Shown: positions 26,251 through 35,093, counted from the first letter of the stretch. The stretch: 64,000 nt of DNA from Massilia alkalitolerans DSM 17462 (GCF_000427785.1 NZ_ATYR01000024.1:33307-97306); one strand, 5' to 3'. The notes: generated by a model not told the origin, from the sequence alone. Numbers and translations are program-made.

Positions 26251-27297
26251 ATGAAGCACTTTACGTGGTCATTCATCGTGACCGCAGTCTGTATGGCATT
26301 GGCAGGCTGGTGGGGTTACGACCATGGTGGCGTCGCCGGCATGATAACGGCGCTGGGCGTGACGGCAATCCTGTCGGTCATGGAAGTCTCACTGTCTTTC
26401 GACAACGCGGTGGTGAACGCCTCGGTGCTGAAAGGCTGGGACGAGTTCTGGCTCAAGCTGTTCCTGGGCCTGGGCATGATCATCGCCGTGTTCGGCATGC
26501 GCCTGGTATTCCCGCTGGTGATCGTCGCCGTGGCGGCCGACCTGGGCATGATGGAGGTCTGGAACCTGGCCTTGACGAATCCGAAGGAGTTCTCGGGTCA
26601 CCTGACCGAGCACCATGCGGAAGTGGCGGCCTTCGGCGGCATGTTCCTGCTGCTGGTGTTCCTGAACTTCATGCTGGATGACGAGAAGGAAGTGCACTGG
26701 CTCGGCAACATCGAGCGCAAGATCGGCTCGCTCGGCAAGGTGTCCTCGATCTCGGTGCTGGTGGCGCTGGCTGCGCTGATGTACTCGACCAGCTGGATCG
26801 CCGAAGGCCAGAAGATGATCGTCCTGATCGCCGGCCTGTGGGGCATCGTGGTGTACATCGGTGTCGACATGATTTCCGGCCTGCTCGAAAAGAGCGAGTC
26901 GGATGCGGGCAGCGACGTGGGCGAGATGGTCAAGCGCGGCGGTATCGGCGGCTTCCTGTACCTCGAAGTTCTGGATGCATCGTTCAGCTTCGACGGCGTG
27001 ATCGGCGCTTTCGCGATCACCAGCGACGTCGTGATCATCATGCTGGGCCTGGCGATCGGCGCGATGTTCGTGCGTTCGATGACGGTCTACCTGGTGCGCC
27101 AGGGCACGCTCGACGAGTTCGTCTACCTGGAGCACGGCGCGCACTATGCGATCGGTATCCTGGCCGTGATCATGCTGGTCAGCATGCACATGCACGTGCC
27201 TGAGCTGATCACCGGCGGCGTTGGCCTGGCCTTCATCCTGGCCTCGCTGTGGAGCTCGATCCAGCACAAGAAGAAGCACGCGGCACTCGAAGCCTAA
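26251..27297 (+). CDS. DUF475 (TerC-like) integral membrane protein
   Basis: This 348-residue protein has about nine helices. It belongs to DUF475, a branch of the TerC superfamily, with paired membrane acidic motifs: VMEVSLSFDNAVVNASVL near residue 45 and LDASFSFDGVIGAFAIT near 245. These resemble the metal-binding motifs of TerC and the LysE superfamily. It heads an operon with two TerD-type proteins and an AIM24-like protein, so it is probably the membrane part of a tellurite/stress complex. A good ribosome site (AAGGGG) precedes the ATG. A hairpin follows the stop codon. Confidence 0.9.
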   Translation: MKHFTWSFIVTAVCMALAGWWGYDHGGVAGMITALGVTAILSVMEVSLSFDNAVVNASVLKGWDEFWLKLFLGLGMIIAVFGMRLVFPLVIVAVAADLGMMEVWNLALTNPKEFSGHLTEHHAEVAAFGGMFLLLVFLNFMLDDEKEVHWLGNIERKIGSLGKVSSISVLVALAALMYSTSWIAEGQKMIVLIAGLWGIVVYIGVDMISGLLEKSESDAGSDVGEMVKRGGIGGFLYLEVLDASFSFDGVIGAFAITSDVVIIMLGLAIGAMFVRSMTVYLVRQGTLDEFVYLEHGAHYAIGILAVIMLVSMHMHVPELITGGVGLAFILASLWSSIQHKKKHAALEA

Positions 27298-27303
27298 AAC
27301 AAG

Positions 27304-27322
27304 GGGCAGGCCTGGCCTGCCC
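27304..27322 (+). other. Intercistronic hairpin between DUF475 and TerD genes
   Basis: GGGCAGGC (27304-27311), loop CTG, GCCTGCCC (27315-27322) is a perfect eight-base stem seven bases after the DUF475 stop. No T tract follows, so it is more likely an mRNA stabiliser or attenuator than a terminator. Confidence 0.55.
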
Positions 27323-27411
27323 TGCAAGAACCGCACGGCGAGTGGCAGAACACCAGCTCGCTGTGCTACTACCCCCGGTGTTCAGAAGTATTTTTTAGGA
27401 GAGTCACAATC

Positions 27412-27987
27412 ATGGCAATCAGTCTGCAAAAAGGCGGCAACGTCAACCTGTCGAAAGAAGCTCCTGGCCTGACCCAGCTGAAGGTCGGCCTCGGTTGGGA
27501 CACCCGCGCCACCGATGGCGCAGCGTTCGACCTCGACGGCGCGGTGTTCCTGCTGAACTCGTCGGGCAAGGTGCGTTCGGATGGCGACTTCATCTTCTAC
27601 AACAACCTGAAGTCGGCCGACGGCTCGGTGGTCCACTCGGGCGACAACACCACCGGCGCAGGCGAGGGCGACGACGAAACCGTGTCGATCGACCTGAGCA
27701 AGGTGCCGGCGGACGTCGACAAGGTCGTGCTGGCCGTGACCATCCACGACGCCGAAGCGCGCCGCCAGAACTTCGGCATGGTCGGCAAGGCCTTCATCCG
27801 CTGCATCAACGCCGCCAACAATAGCGAGATCGCGCGCTACGACCTGTCGGAAGACAGCTCCACAGAAGCGGCGATGATCTTCGGCGAGGTGTATCGTAAC
27901 GGCGCCGACTGGAAGTTCCGCGCGATCGGCCAGGGCTTCGCGGGCGGCCTCGGGCCTCTCGCCAAGAACTACGGCGTCAACGTTTAA
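27412..27987 (+). CDS. TerD family protein (first copy)
   Basis: This 191-residue soluble protein is of the TerD/TerE/CABP1 family. The calcium-binding signature is visible: VHSGDNTTGAGEGDDETVSIDL (about 74-95) with several Asp and Glu. The N-terminal block is SLQKGGNVNLSKEAPGLTQLKVGLGWDTR, and the core VVLAVTIHDAEARRQNFG is also typical. TerD proteins bind calcium and are linked to resistance to tellurite, phage and other stresses, probably at the inner face of the membrane. AGGAG precedes the start. A second copy lies two genes downstream. Confidence 0.93.
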   Translation: MAISLQKGGNVNLSKEAPGLTQLKVGLGWDTRATDGAAFDLDGAVFLLNSSGKVRSDGDFIFYNNLKSADGSVVHSGDNTTGAGEGDDETVSIDLSKVPADVDKVVLAVTIHDAEARRQNFGMVGKAFIRCINAANNSEIARYDLSEDSSTEAAMIFGEVYRNGADWKFRAIGQGFAGGLGPLAKNYGVNV

Positions 27988-27999
27988 ATAACAATGCTC

Positions 28000-28024
28000 G
28001 CGGCCCGCGCCAGGTGCGGGCCGC
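28000..28024 (+). other. Intercistronic hairpin between TerD and AIM24-like genes
   Basis: GCGGCCCGC (28000-28008) pairs perfectly with GCGGGCCGC (28016-28024) over a seven-base loop. It lies 12 bases after the TerD stop and 18 before the next start. There is no T tract. Together with the hairpin at 27304 it suggests RNA-level control of gene dosage within the operon. Confidence 0.55.
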
Positions 28025-28042
28025 TTACGAAAGGAAGTCCAC

Positions 28043-28738
28043 ATGCCAGTATTTACCGTGACCGGGGACGTCGATCCCTTCCTGCATGTCTCGATGCGGC
28101 GCGGCGAAACCATCTATTGCGAATCGGATGCGATGGTGATGATGGAGTCGACGCTCGACCTGAAGGGCAAGATGAAGGGCGGCCTGGGCAGCGCGCTGAT
28201 GCGCACCTTCGCCAACGGCGAGTCCTTCTTCCAGCAGCACATCGAGGCGACCCGCGGCGACGGCGACTGCCTGCTGTCGCCGACCCTGCCGGGCGCGATG
28301 CAGACCATCGACTGCGGTCCGAACCAGTACATCATCAGCGACGGCGCGTTTGTCGCCGCCACCTCGGGCGTGGACCTGAAGGTGCGCACCCAGAGTCTCG
28401 GCAACGCCCTGTTCGCGCAGAGCGGCGGCTTCTTCGTCACCGAGACGACCGGCAGCGGCCAGGTGGTGGTGTCGGGCTTCGGTTCGATGTCGATGCTGGA
28501 GGTGGAACCGGGCAAGGACGCGATCATCGACAACTCGCACGTGGTCTGCTGGGACAGCGGGCTGCGCTACGAGATCTCGATCACGACCGGCCAGAGTGGC
28601 GGCTTCCTGGGCAACCTGATCAACAGCCAGACCAGCGGCGAGGGCATGGTATTGCGCTTCTCGGGCAAAGGTCGGGTGTATGTATGTTCGCGCAACCGGA
28701 TGGCATTCAAGGCCTGGATGCAGACGCCGGCGCGCTGA
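28043..28738 (+). CDS. TIGR00266/AIM24 family protein
   Basis: This 231-residue, nearly all-beta protein is of the AIM24 (TIGR00266, DUF124) family. It is Gly-rich with regular repeats of short strands. Conserved blocks include VSMRRGETIYCESDAMVMME-like text near 15-35 and LEVEPGKDAIIDNSHVV near 155. The family has no firm enzymatic role. In bacteria it often travels with ter genes, as it does here between two TerD-type genes. No signal peptide or membrane helix is present. Confidence 0.88.
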   Translation: MPVFTVTGDVDPFLHVSMRRGETIYCESDAMVMMESTLDLKGKMKGGLGSALMRTFANGESFFQQHIEATRGDGDCLLSPTLPGAMQTIDCGPNQYIISDGAFVAATSGVDLKVRTQSLGNALFAQSGGFFVTETTGSGQVVVSGFGSMSMLEVEPGKDAIIDNSHVVCWDSGLRYEISITTGQSGGFLGNLINSQTSGEGMVLRFSGKGRVYVCSRNRMAFKAWMQTPAR

Positions 28739-28761
28739 AGTTAACAACAAGGGAGAACGAT

Positions 28762-29346
28762 ATGTCAGTAAACCTGAGCAAGGGCCAGAAGATTTCGCTG
28801 GACAAGGAAGCCGGCGGCGCACTGAGCCGCGTGACGATGGGCCTGGGCTGGGACGTGGCCAAGTCGAAGGGTTTCTTCGGCTTCGGCGGCGGCGCCGGCC
28901 AGCCGGTCGACCTGGACGCATCGGTCGTGATGTTCGACGAATCGAACCGTCCGATCGACGTAGTCTGGTTCCGCCAGCTCAAGAGCAAGGACGGCAGCAT
29001 CACCCACACCGGTGACAACCGCACCGGCGCCGGCGACGGCGACGACGAGCAGATCCAGGTCGACCTGTCGCGCGTGCCCGCCAGCGTGAAGGCGCTGGTG
29101 TTCACCGTGAACAGCTTCACCGGCCAGAACTTCTCGACCGTGGAAAACGCCTACTGCCGCCTGCTCAATGCCGGCAACAACCAGGAAGTGGCGCGTTTCA
29201 ACCTGTCGGTGCAGGGCTCGCACACGGCCCAGATCATGGCCAAGCTGTACCGCCACAACGGCGAGTGGAAGATGCATGCGATCGGCGAAAACGGCTCGGG
29301 CCGTACCTTCGACGACCTGATGCCGCTGATCACGCCGCACCTGTGA
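28762..29346 (+). CDS. TerD family protein (second copy)
   Basis: This 194-residue TerD-family protein differs from the first copy by a Gly/Phe-rich insert (KGFFGFGGGAGQ) after GLGWDVAK, a feature of the TerZ-like branch. The calcium-binding region THTGDNRTGAGDGDDEQIQV is intact. The block VFTVNSFTGQNFSTVENAYCRLL also fits the family. It is the last gene of the DUF475-TerD-AIM24-TerD operon, starts 23 bases after the AIM24 gene behind GGGAG, and is followed by a strong terminator. Two divergent TerD copies in one operon suggest a hetero-oligomer. Confidence 0.92.
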   Translation: MSVNLSKGQKISLDKEAGGALSRVTMGLGWDVAKSKGFFGFGGGAGQPVDLDASVVMFDESNRPIDVVWFRQLKSKDGSITHTGDNRTGAGDGDDEQIQVDLSRVPASVKALVFTVNSFTGQNFSTVENAYCRLLNAGNNQEVARFNLSVQGSHTAQIMAKLYRHNGEWKMHAIGENGSGRTFDDLMPLITPHL

Positions 29347-29365
29347 TCGTCGCGTTGACGTATTG

Positions 29366-29393
29366 AAGAGCCGGGGCTTGCCCCGGCTTTTTT
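29366..29393 (+). terminator. Rho-independent terminator of the ter-type operon
   Basis: GCCGGGGC-TT-GCCCCGGC is followed by TTTTTT, 20 bases after the stop of the second TerD gene. It has a strong GC stem and a T run on the plus strand, and lies just before the end of the convergent kinase gene. Confidence 0.88.
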
Positions 29394-29397
29394 GTAT

Positions 29398-31467
29398 TCA
29401 CGCCAGCGGCAGCCAGACGGTAAAGGTGCTCCCCTTGCCCGGTCCGTCGCTGTGCGCCTGCACCTCGCCGCCGTGCAGCGCCACCATGGTCCGCACCAGC
29501 GCCAGGCCGATGCCCAGGCCGCCCTGCGAACGGTCCGGCGTCCTTTCGGCCTGGGTGAACAGGTCGAACACCTGCGGCAGCAGCCCGCTATCGATGCCGA
29601 TGCCGTTGTCCTCCACGCACAGCCGCACGCGCTCACCGATGCGCTCCGCGCTGAGAAAGATCGTGCCGCCGCTCGGGGTGTACTTGGCGGCGTTGTTGAG
29701 CAGGTTGGCGATCACCTGCACCAGGCGCGTGGCGTCGCCATGCACCCGTGCCGTGGCCAGCTCCGGCGCCACCTCGACCGTCAGGGCATGGCCGCGCGCG
29801 GCGACCAGCGGCCGTGACTGTTCCACCGCATTGGCAAGCACCGGCCTGATGCCGACCAGGGCCTGGTCGAGCTTGATCAGTCCGCGGGTGACACGGGACA
29901 CGTCCAGCAGGTCGTCCACCAGTGAGGTCATGTGCCGCACCTGGCGCGCGATCACGTCGCTCGATGCACGGATGCGCTCCGGACTCGTGGAAATCTTCAG
30001 CAGTTCTGCCGCAGAGGAGATCGGTGCGAGCGGATTACGCAACTCATGGGCAAGCATGGCCAGGAATTCGTCCTTGCGCCGCTCCTGCTCGCGCAGCGAA
30101 CCGTACAGGCGGGCGTTCTCGAAGCCGTTGGCCGCGATCGAGGCCAGTTGCACCAGAATGGCTTCGTCCTGTTCGGTGAAGTCTCCATGAACCTTGTCCG
30201 ACGCCTGGATCAGGCCGATGTTGTGCCCCTGTCGGTTGATGAGCGGCACCGCCAGCCAGCCGCGCATGGCCGGATGGCCGGCGGCATGCCGGCCAAAACC
30301 CTTCCAGGCGGGGTGCGCCTCCAGTTCCGCCTGGGTGAGGCGCATCGGCGTATTGGTGCGGCACACCTCGGCGTAGATGCCGCTGCCCTCGGTACGGGCG
30401 TCGAAGGCGCGATACGCCGCATATTTTTCCGACAGGGACACCGCATTGATGGCCTGTGTCCAGTTGTCGCCTTCCGTCAGGGAGACGACCGCCTGGTGGA
30501 CGTCGAGAAGCGCACGGACCTCCTGCACCAGCACCTCGGCGATGTCGGGTACCGACAGGACCGTGTGCAGCGTGCGCGACGCGCTTGCCACCTTGGCCAG
30601 CAGGGCCGACTGGCGCTGCTCGCGGTCGAGCCGCCCGGCCAGGGCCTCCTGTGCCATGACGGTGTCGTGGATGTCGCGGTTGGCGCCGACCCATTCACGC
30701 ACGCCACCCTGTCCATCGAGGATGGGGATGCCCTTGACCGCGGTCCAGCGGTACACGCCGTCGGCGCGGCGCAGGCGGTATTCGGTCTCGTAGACCGAGC
30801 GGCTGGCGACGCAGTCGATCCATATCCGGTAGGCGCGCTCGCGGTCATCCGGATGGACTGCGTCGAGCCAGCCGAATTCCTTCCATTCCTCGTAGGTCTG
30901 TCCGGTATACGCGCGCCACGAGGGCGAATCGTTCAGCACGCGCCCGTCGGAGGTATTGGTCCAGACGATCTGCGAGCTTGCCATCGCGAGCGTGCGAAAA
31001 CGCTCCTCGCGCTCGCGCAATGCCGTCTCGGCCTCGACGTGTTCGGTGATGTCCTCATGCATCAGCATGACTTCGACGACGCGTCCCTCGCCATCCTTGA
31101 TGGGGTGAGCGCGTGCGGTGACCCAGCGCGAGCGTCCGGGCACACCGATCGCAGTCGTATCGTAGTGGATCGCCGGGATGGTGACGGATTCGCCGTCCAG
31201 GGCGCGCCGGAGATAGGGCGTGATGCCCGCCTCGACGACCTGAGGATCGCGCAGCACGTTGTACTCCCTGCTCAGCACGTGGCGTTTCACCTCGCTGCCT
31301 TCGTAGATGTGCCACAGCGTTTCCCAGGCCTTGTTCACCCGGATGGTGTAACCCTCCGGGTCGAGCAGCTGGATGCTGCCCGGCCCCTGCTCGAACAGTT
31401 CGCGGAAGCGGACCTCGGGATAGGTGGGGGAGGCGGCACTCAGGCCCGTTTCTGGGGTGGAGTACAT
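29398..31467 (-). CDS. PAS-PAS-GAF sensor histidine kinase
   Basis: This 689-residue cytoplasmic kinase has a first PAS (about 20-140), a second PAS with its PAC segment (about 150-275; the PAC reads YRWTAVKGIPILDGQGG), a GAF domain (about 300-450), HisKA with FLAMLAHELRNPLAPISS, and HATPase (NAAKYTPSGGT, VEDNGIGID, SQGGLGIGLALVR), ending at STFTVWLPLA. There is no receiver or membrane helix, and no response regulator is adjacent, so it is an orphan kinase. The architecture resembles the hybrid kinases elsewhere in this window. The ligand is unknown. Confidence 0.9.
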   Translation of the reverse strand: MYSTPETGLSAASPTYPEVRFRELFEQGPGSIQLLDPEGYTIRVNKAWETLWHIYEGSEVKRHVLSREYNVLRDPQVVEAGITPYLRRALDGESVTIPAIHYDTTAIGVPGRSRWVTARAHPIKDGEGRVVEVMLMHEDITEHVEAETALREREERFRTLAMASSQIVWTNTSDGRVLNDSPSWRAYTGQTYEEWKEFGWLDAVHPDDRERAYRIWIDCVASRSVYETEYRLRRADGVYRWTAVKGIPILDGQGGVREWVGANRDIHDTVMAQEALAGRLDREQRQSALLAKVASASRTLHTVLSVPDIAEVLVQEVRALLDVHQAVVSLTEGDNWTQAINAVSLSEKYAAYRAFDARTEGSGIYAEVCRTNTPMRLTQAELEAHPAWKGFGRHAAGHPAMRGWLAVPLINRQGHNIGLIQASDKVHGDFTEQDEAILVQLASIAANGFENARLYGSLREQERRKDEFLAMLAHELRNPLAPISSAAELLKISTSPERIRASSDVIARQVRHMTSLVDDLLDVSRVTRGLIKLDQALVGIRPVLANAVEQSRPLVAARGHALTVEVAPELATARVHGDATRLVQVIANLLNNAAKYTPSGGTIFLSAERIGERVRLCVEDNGIGIDSGLLPQVFDLFTQAERTPDRSQGGLGIGLALVRTMVALHGGEVQAHSDGPGKGSTFTVWLPLA

Positions 31468-31588
31468 GGTTCGTTGTTCGTGTCAGGTAGGTGCGCAAGC
31501 CGCGGTGCTTGCGGATCCGGCTGCGCATGATGTCACAGTTTTGTTTGTGATGGGACATATACGTATTGCATATCTTTACGCCGGAGCG

Positions 31589-31635
31589 TTGACAGCGAGA
31601 ATTCCCGAGGGTAGTGTATTACTCAATTAATACAC
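31589..31635 (+). promoter_or_regulatory. Promoter and YtrA-type operator of the GntR/ABC operon
   Basis: TTGACA (31589-31594) and TAGTGT (31612-31617), spaced 17, form a promoter. An inverted repeat, GTGTATTA-N6-TAATACAC (31614-31635), with perfect eight-base arms, overlaps the -10 and start site. It matches the GTGTA...TACAC operator form of YtrA-subfamily GntR repressors, and such a regulator is the first gene of the operon. Autorepression is a strong inference. Confidence 0.75.
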
Positions 31636-31653
31636 GTATACGGCCTACACACC

Positions 31654-32052
31654 ATGGCAGTCCACACATCCCAGCTGTTTTCGATCACGCCCGGCTCGAC
31701 CGAGCCGATCTACCGCCAGCTCGTCGAGCAGGTGCGGCGCCTGGTGGCCGGCGGCCAGATGGCGCCCGGCGACGAGCTGCCGTCGGTGCGCGACGTGGCA
31801 TCCAGCCTCGCCGTCAATCCCATGACCGTCTCGAAGGCCTATGGCCTGCTCGAGACCGAAGGCCTGCTGGCGCGCCGGCGCGGCCTCGGGATGCTGGTGG
31901 CCGAGCGCCCGCGCAGCAGCCGCAGCCAGGCCGAGCGCATGGCGCTGCTGCGCCCGACCCTGGAGCGCGCCGCGCGCGAGGCGCGCGAGCTCGAACTCGA
32001 CCCGGACACCGTCCTGAATCTTTTCACCCACCTCTTGAAGGAAGCATCGTGA
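31654..32052 (+). CDS. GntR family regulator, YtrA subfamily
   Basis: This 132-residue repressor has an N-terminal winged helix-turn-helix (about 10-75): PIYRQLVEQVRRLVAGGQMAPGDELPSVRDVASSLAVNPMTVSKAY-like text in the sequence. A short helical C-terminal tail (about 80-132) is typical of the YtrA branch, which controls ABC transporter genes. Its stop overlaps the GTG start of the ABC ATPase, so the two are translationally coupled. A perfect palindrome at its promoter fits its expected site. The inducer is unknown; in Bacillus, YtrA-type operons respond to cell-wall antibiotics. Confidence 0.92.
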   Translation: MAVHTSQLFSITPGSTEPIYRQLVEQVRRLVAGGQMAPGDELPSVRDVASSLAVNPMTVSKAYGLLETEGLLARRRGLGMLVAERPRSSRSQAERMALLRPTLERAAREARELELDPDTVLNLFTHLLKEAS

Positions 32053-32798
32053 CCGCACCCATCATCCAATTGCGCGACGTAGCCAAGCACTACGGCAGCA
32101 GCATCGTGTTAAGTGGCCTTCACTGGGACATCGGGCAGGGGCAGGTCATCGGCCTGCTGGGCCGCAACGGCGCCGGCAAGTCGACCCTGATGGAGTGCCT
32201 GCTCGGCCTGCGCGAGCTTGACGCCGGCAGCGTGCGCCTGTTCGGCGAGGACGTGGCTGCGCTGTCCGAGGCGACCCGCGCCCGCATCGGCTACGTGCCG
32301 CAGAAGCACGGCCTGTTCGAGTGGATGACGCCGCTGCAGATGCTGGACTACTTCAAGGCCATGTACCCGCGCTGGAACGCGGTGAAGGTCGAGGCCTTGC
32401 TGGAGCGCTGGGGCTTCGGCCCGCTGGAACTGGGCAAGCCGATCGGCCGCCTGTCGGGCGGCCAGCAGCAGCGCCTGTCGATCATCCGCGCGCTGGCGCA
32501 CGACCCGGAACTGCTGGTGCTGGACGAGCCGGTGTCGGCGCTGGACCCGGCCGGCCGCCGCGCCTTTCTTTCCGAGCTGGTGGACGGCGTGATCGAGCGC
32601 GGCACCACGGTGCTGTTCTCGACCCACATCCTGACCGACCTGGAAAGGGTGGCGCTGGACGTCGCCTTCCTCAAGGACGGCCGCATTGCGCTGCAGGGGC
32701 CGCTCGACGATCTGCTGGAAGGAGCGCGCAGCACGACCGACGGGCGCCGCGCCGAGCCGCTCAGCCTGGAAGACCTGTTCATCGAGGTGACCCAATGA
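32049..32798 (+). CDS. ABC transporter ATP-binding protein
   Basis: This 249-residue ATPase has Walker A GRNGAGKSTLM (about 36-46), Q-loop GYVPQKHGLFEW, signature LSGGQQQRLSII, Walker B LLVLDEPVSALDP and the switch His in FSTHILTD. It starts with GTG overlapping the GntR stop, and its stop overlaps the next ATG by four bases. The sequence resembles the ATPases of YtrB/CcmA-like exporters of antibiotics or peptides. It must work with the membrane protein that follows, though that protein is unusual. Confidence 0.93.
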   Translation: MTAPIIQLRDVAKHYGSSIVLSGLHWDIGQGQVIGLLGRNGAGKSTLMECLLGLRELDAGSVRLFGEDVAALSEATRARIGYVPQKHGLFEWMTPLQMLDYFKAMYPRWNAVKVEALLERWGFGPLELGKPIGRLSGGQQQRLSIIRALAHDPELLVLDEPVSALDPAGRRAFLSELVDGVIERGTTVLFSTHILTDLERVALDVAFLKDGRIALQGPLDDLLEGARSTTDGRRAEPLSLEDLFIEVTQ

Positions 32799-34195
32799 AC
32801 GCGGCGATGACTGCGCGCCTGCGCGACTACCGGATGCTGTGGCGCGCCGCGGTGACGCATGCGAACCCGCGCATGTCGGGCGTGATCCGCTGGGGCGCGA
32901 TCGTCATCGCGATCGTCTTCGCCGCCGCGCAGGCGGTGAACGAGGGGCCGCGCGCAGGCCTGGCCACGCTGTGGAGCGCGGCTTCCGTGCTTCTCCTGCT
33001 GAACTGGGCATGGCGCTTCATGCCGGGCGCCATGAAGCTCAATACGCCGGTGAATGCCTGGCTGGTTCCGCAGATGCGCCGGCGCCTGGTCGAGCTGTCC
33101 TGCCTGGTGTGCCTGGCCGGTATCGCCGGCTTCGCCAGCGCGCCCCATGCCGATACGGGCGAGCTCGGGTTCTGGTTGTTGTGGCTGGTGATCTTCGTCG
33201 CGGGCATCGGACTGGGCGCGGCAGGACACCGGGCGGCCGAACCGATCATCACGGCGCTGTGCTTCACCTGGTTCCTGGTGGAGTGGCTGCCGGAAGACCT
33301 GGTCGCGCTCCTGTCCCATCCTGTGGCCATCGTCCTGGCGCTGCCCATCTATGCAGGCGTCATCGTGGCGGCGGTAAGCGCCATGTTCCCGCAAGGAGGC
33401 GAGCGCCACTGGGAGATGGTGGCCAAGCGCCTGCGCTGGGTCGCCTCGTCCGGCCAGCCGGATCCGCTGATCGAGCAGGTGGCCAGCAAGCAGACCAGGG
33501 GCTGGTATGGCAGGACGCTGCGCCGCGACAGTGCAAGGCGCGACGGCCGGCGCCTGGCGCTGCATGCGCTCGGCCCCACCCGCCACCTGGCCGAAACCGT
33601 GGCGGTGCTGGCCGTCCTGGCCGTGGTCGTGATCTGTACCGGCATCCTCGCCACCTGGCGCGCCGATCGCGAGGTCACGGCGGGCATCGGCTGGCTGTTC
33701 GCCTGCACGCTGCTGGTCGTTCCTCTCCTGCACAGCGTGCGCCTGGCCCAGCTGCCGGCGGAACTCGCTGCCGAACAGGGGCTGGTGCGGCTGGCGCCCG
33801 CCATGCCGGGCGGAGCGGCAGCGTTCAACGTCCAGCTCGGCCGCAGCCTGCTGCTGCAGGCGCTCGCAGGCTGGGCGCTGGCCACCGGCGCCGCACTGCT
33901 GCTGGCGGCCCTCGGGCAGGCGGGACCGGAGGCGCTGCTGCGCGTGCTCTGCGTGGCCTGCATCATCCTGCCGGCGGTGGCGGCCCCGCTGCGCAATCAC
34001 GCCAGCCGGACCGGCAGCGCCGCCAGCGCGGCGGCAACGCTGCTGCTGGTGTCGATGCTCAACGCATTGAGCGGCATCCCGGCGCTGCCGGTAGCCGCCC
34101 TGGCCAGCATCGGCCTCACGGTGGTGGTCGTGGTGCGCGGACTGCGCACGATGCGGCGCGCGCCCTGCGCCTTCCCGGCAGGGCGTATCGACTGA
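32795..34195 (+). CDS. Putative ABC transporter membrane subunit, 466 residues
   Basis: This 466-residue membrane protein has about 12 hydrophobic segments in two groups: six in residues 25-205 and six in 270-460. They are separated by a charged cytoplasmic stretch (about 210-260, rich in Arg and Lys) with the segment GWYGRTLRRDSARRDGRRLALH. I do not recognise the family. Its start overlaps the ATPase stop by four bases, which argues strongly that it is the permease of this transporter. The two-fold layout suggests one polypeptide supplies both membrane halves. The substrate is unknown. Confidence 0.72.
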   Translation: MNAAMTARLRDYRMLWRAAVTHANPRMSGVIRWGAIVIAIVFAAAQAVNEGPRAGLATLWSAASVLLLLNWAWRFMPGAMKLNTPVNAWLVPQMRRRLVELSCLVCLAGIAGFASAPHADTGELGFWLLWLVIFVAGIGLGAAGHRAAEPIITALCFTWFLVEWLPEDLVALLSHPVAIVLALPIYAGVIVAAVSAMFPQGGERHWEMVAKRLRWVASSGQPDPLIEQVASKQTRGWYGRTLRRDSARRDGRRLALHALGPTRHLAETVAVLAVLAVVVICTGILATWRADREVTAGIGWLFACTLLVVPLLHSVRLAQLPAELAAEQGLVRLAPAMPGGAAAFNVQLGRSLLLQALAGWALATGAALLLAALGQAGPEALLRVLCVACIILPAVAAPLRNHASRTGSAASAAATLLLVSMLNALSGIPALPVAALASIGLTVVVVVRGLRTMRRAPCAFPAGRID

Positions 34196-34202
34196 AGAAG
34201 CC

Positions 34203-35093
34203 TCAGGTGGAAGCCGGCGCCGCCGCGCCGGCGGCCTGCTTGCGGCCGAGGATCAGGAAGCCGAAGGCGGTGGCGAACACGTACATGCTGACCGAGTAGA
34301 TCGCCGCCGGCAGCATCAGCTGGAAGTCGCCCAGCACCGACACCGCCACGAAAATCGCCAGCGTGGAGTTGTGGATGCCGATCTCGTAGCCGATCGCGAT
34401 GGCGTTCGGCTTGTCCAGGCCCAGCATGCGCGGCACGTAGTAGCCCAGGCCCAGGCTCAGGATGTTGAAGAGGATGACGGCCAGGCCGATCGAGGCGAAG
34501 GAGCTCGTGATGGCCGTCCATTCCTTGGCGATGGCGATGATGGCGAGCAGGGCCAGCACGGCCATCGAGAAGCGCTTCATCGGCTTGTCCATGCGCGCGG
34601 CGAAGCTAGGGGCGCGGCTTTTCACGAACATGCCGATCGCCACCGGGATCAGCACGATGACGATCACCTCGATTACCTTGGCGGTCTGCATCGGCACCAC
34701 TTGCCCGCTTTTCGCGAAGGTAGCGATGGCGAAGTTGGCGATCAGGGGCAGGCTGACGATCGACAGCACGGTGTTGATCGCGGTGAGCGAGATGTTCATC
34801 GCCACGTTGCCGCCGAACAGGTGGCTGAACAGGTTGGCCGAGACGCCGCCCGGGGATGCCGCCAGCAGCATCAGGCCGACCGCGTACACCGGCGCCACGC
34901 CCAGCCCGACGATCAGGCCGTAGCAGATTGCCGGCAGCACCATGGCCTGCAGGACCAGGGCCAGCACCACGGCCTTCGGGTGCTTGATGAGGCGGCGGAA
35001 GTCGGCGAGGGTGAGGGACAGGCCCAGCCCGAACATGATCAGCGCCAGCGCGCCGATCAGGAGGGTGGGCAACAGGGTGATGAAGTTGCTCAT
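34203..35093 (-). CDS. Bile acid:sodium symporter (BASS) family protein
   Basis: This 296-residue membrane protein has nine or ten helices with the BASS-family blocks. These are ALIMFGLGLSLTLADFRRLIKHPKA in the first helices, LLAASPGGVSANLFSHLFGGNVAMNISLT with the substrate-site glycines and asparagines, and ALGLGYYVPRML-like text late on. BASS proteins carry bile acids or other organic anions with sodium. In bacteria the substrates are often pantoate or similar acids. It is convergent with the ABC operon, with seven bases between the ends. The C-terminal tail is Ala-rich. Confidence 0.9.
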   Translation of the reverse strand: MSNFITLLPTLLIGALALIMFGLGLSLTLADFRRLIKHPKAVVLALVLQAMVLPAICYGLIVGLGVAPVYAVGLMLLAASPGGVSANLFSHLFGGNVAMNISLTAINTVLSIVSLPLIANFAIATFAKSGQVVPMQTAKVIEVIVIVLIPVAIGMFVKSRAPSFAARMDKPMKRFSMAVLALLAIIAIAKEWTAITSSFASIGLAVILFNILSLGLGYYVPRMLGLDKPNAIAIGYEIGIHNSTLAIFVAVSVLGDFQLMLPAAIYSVSMYVFATAFGFLILGRKQAAGAAAPAST

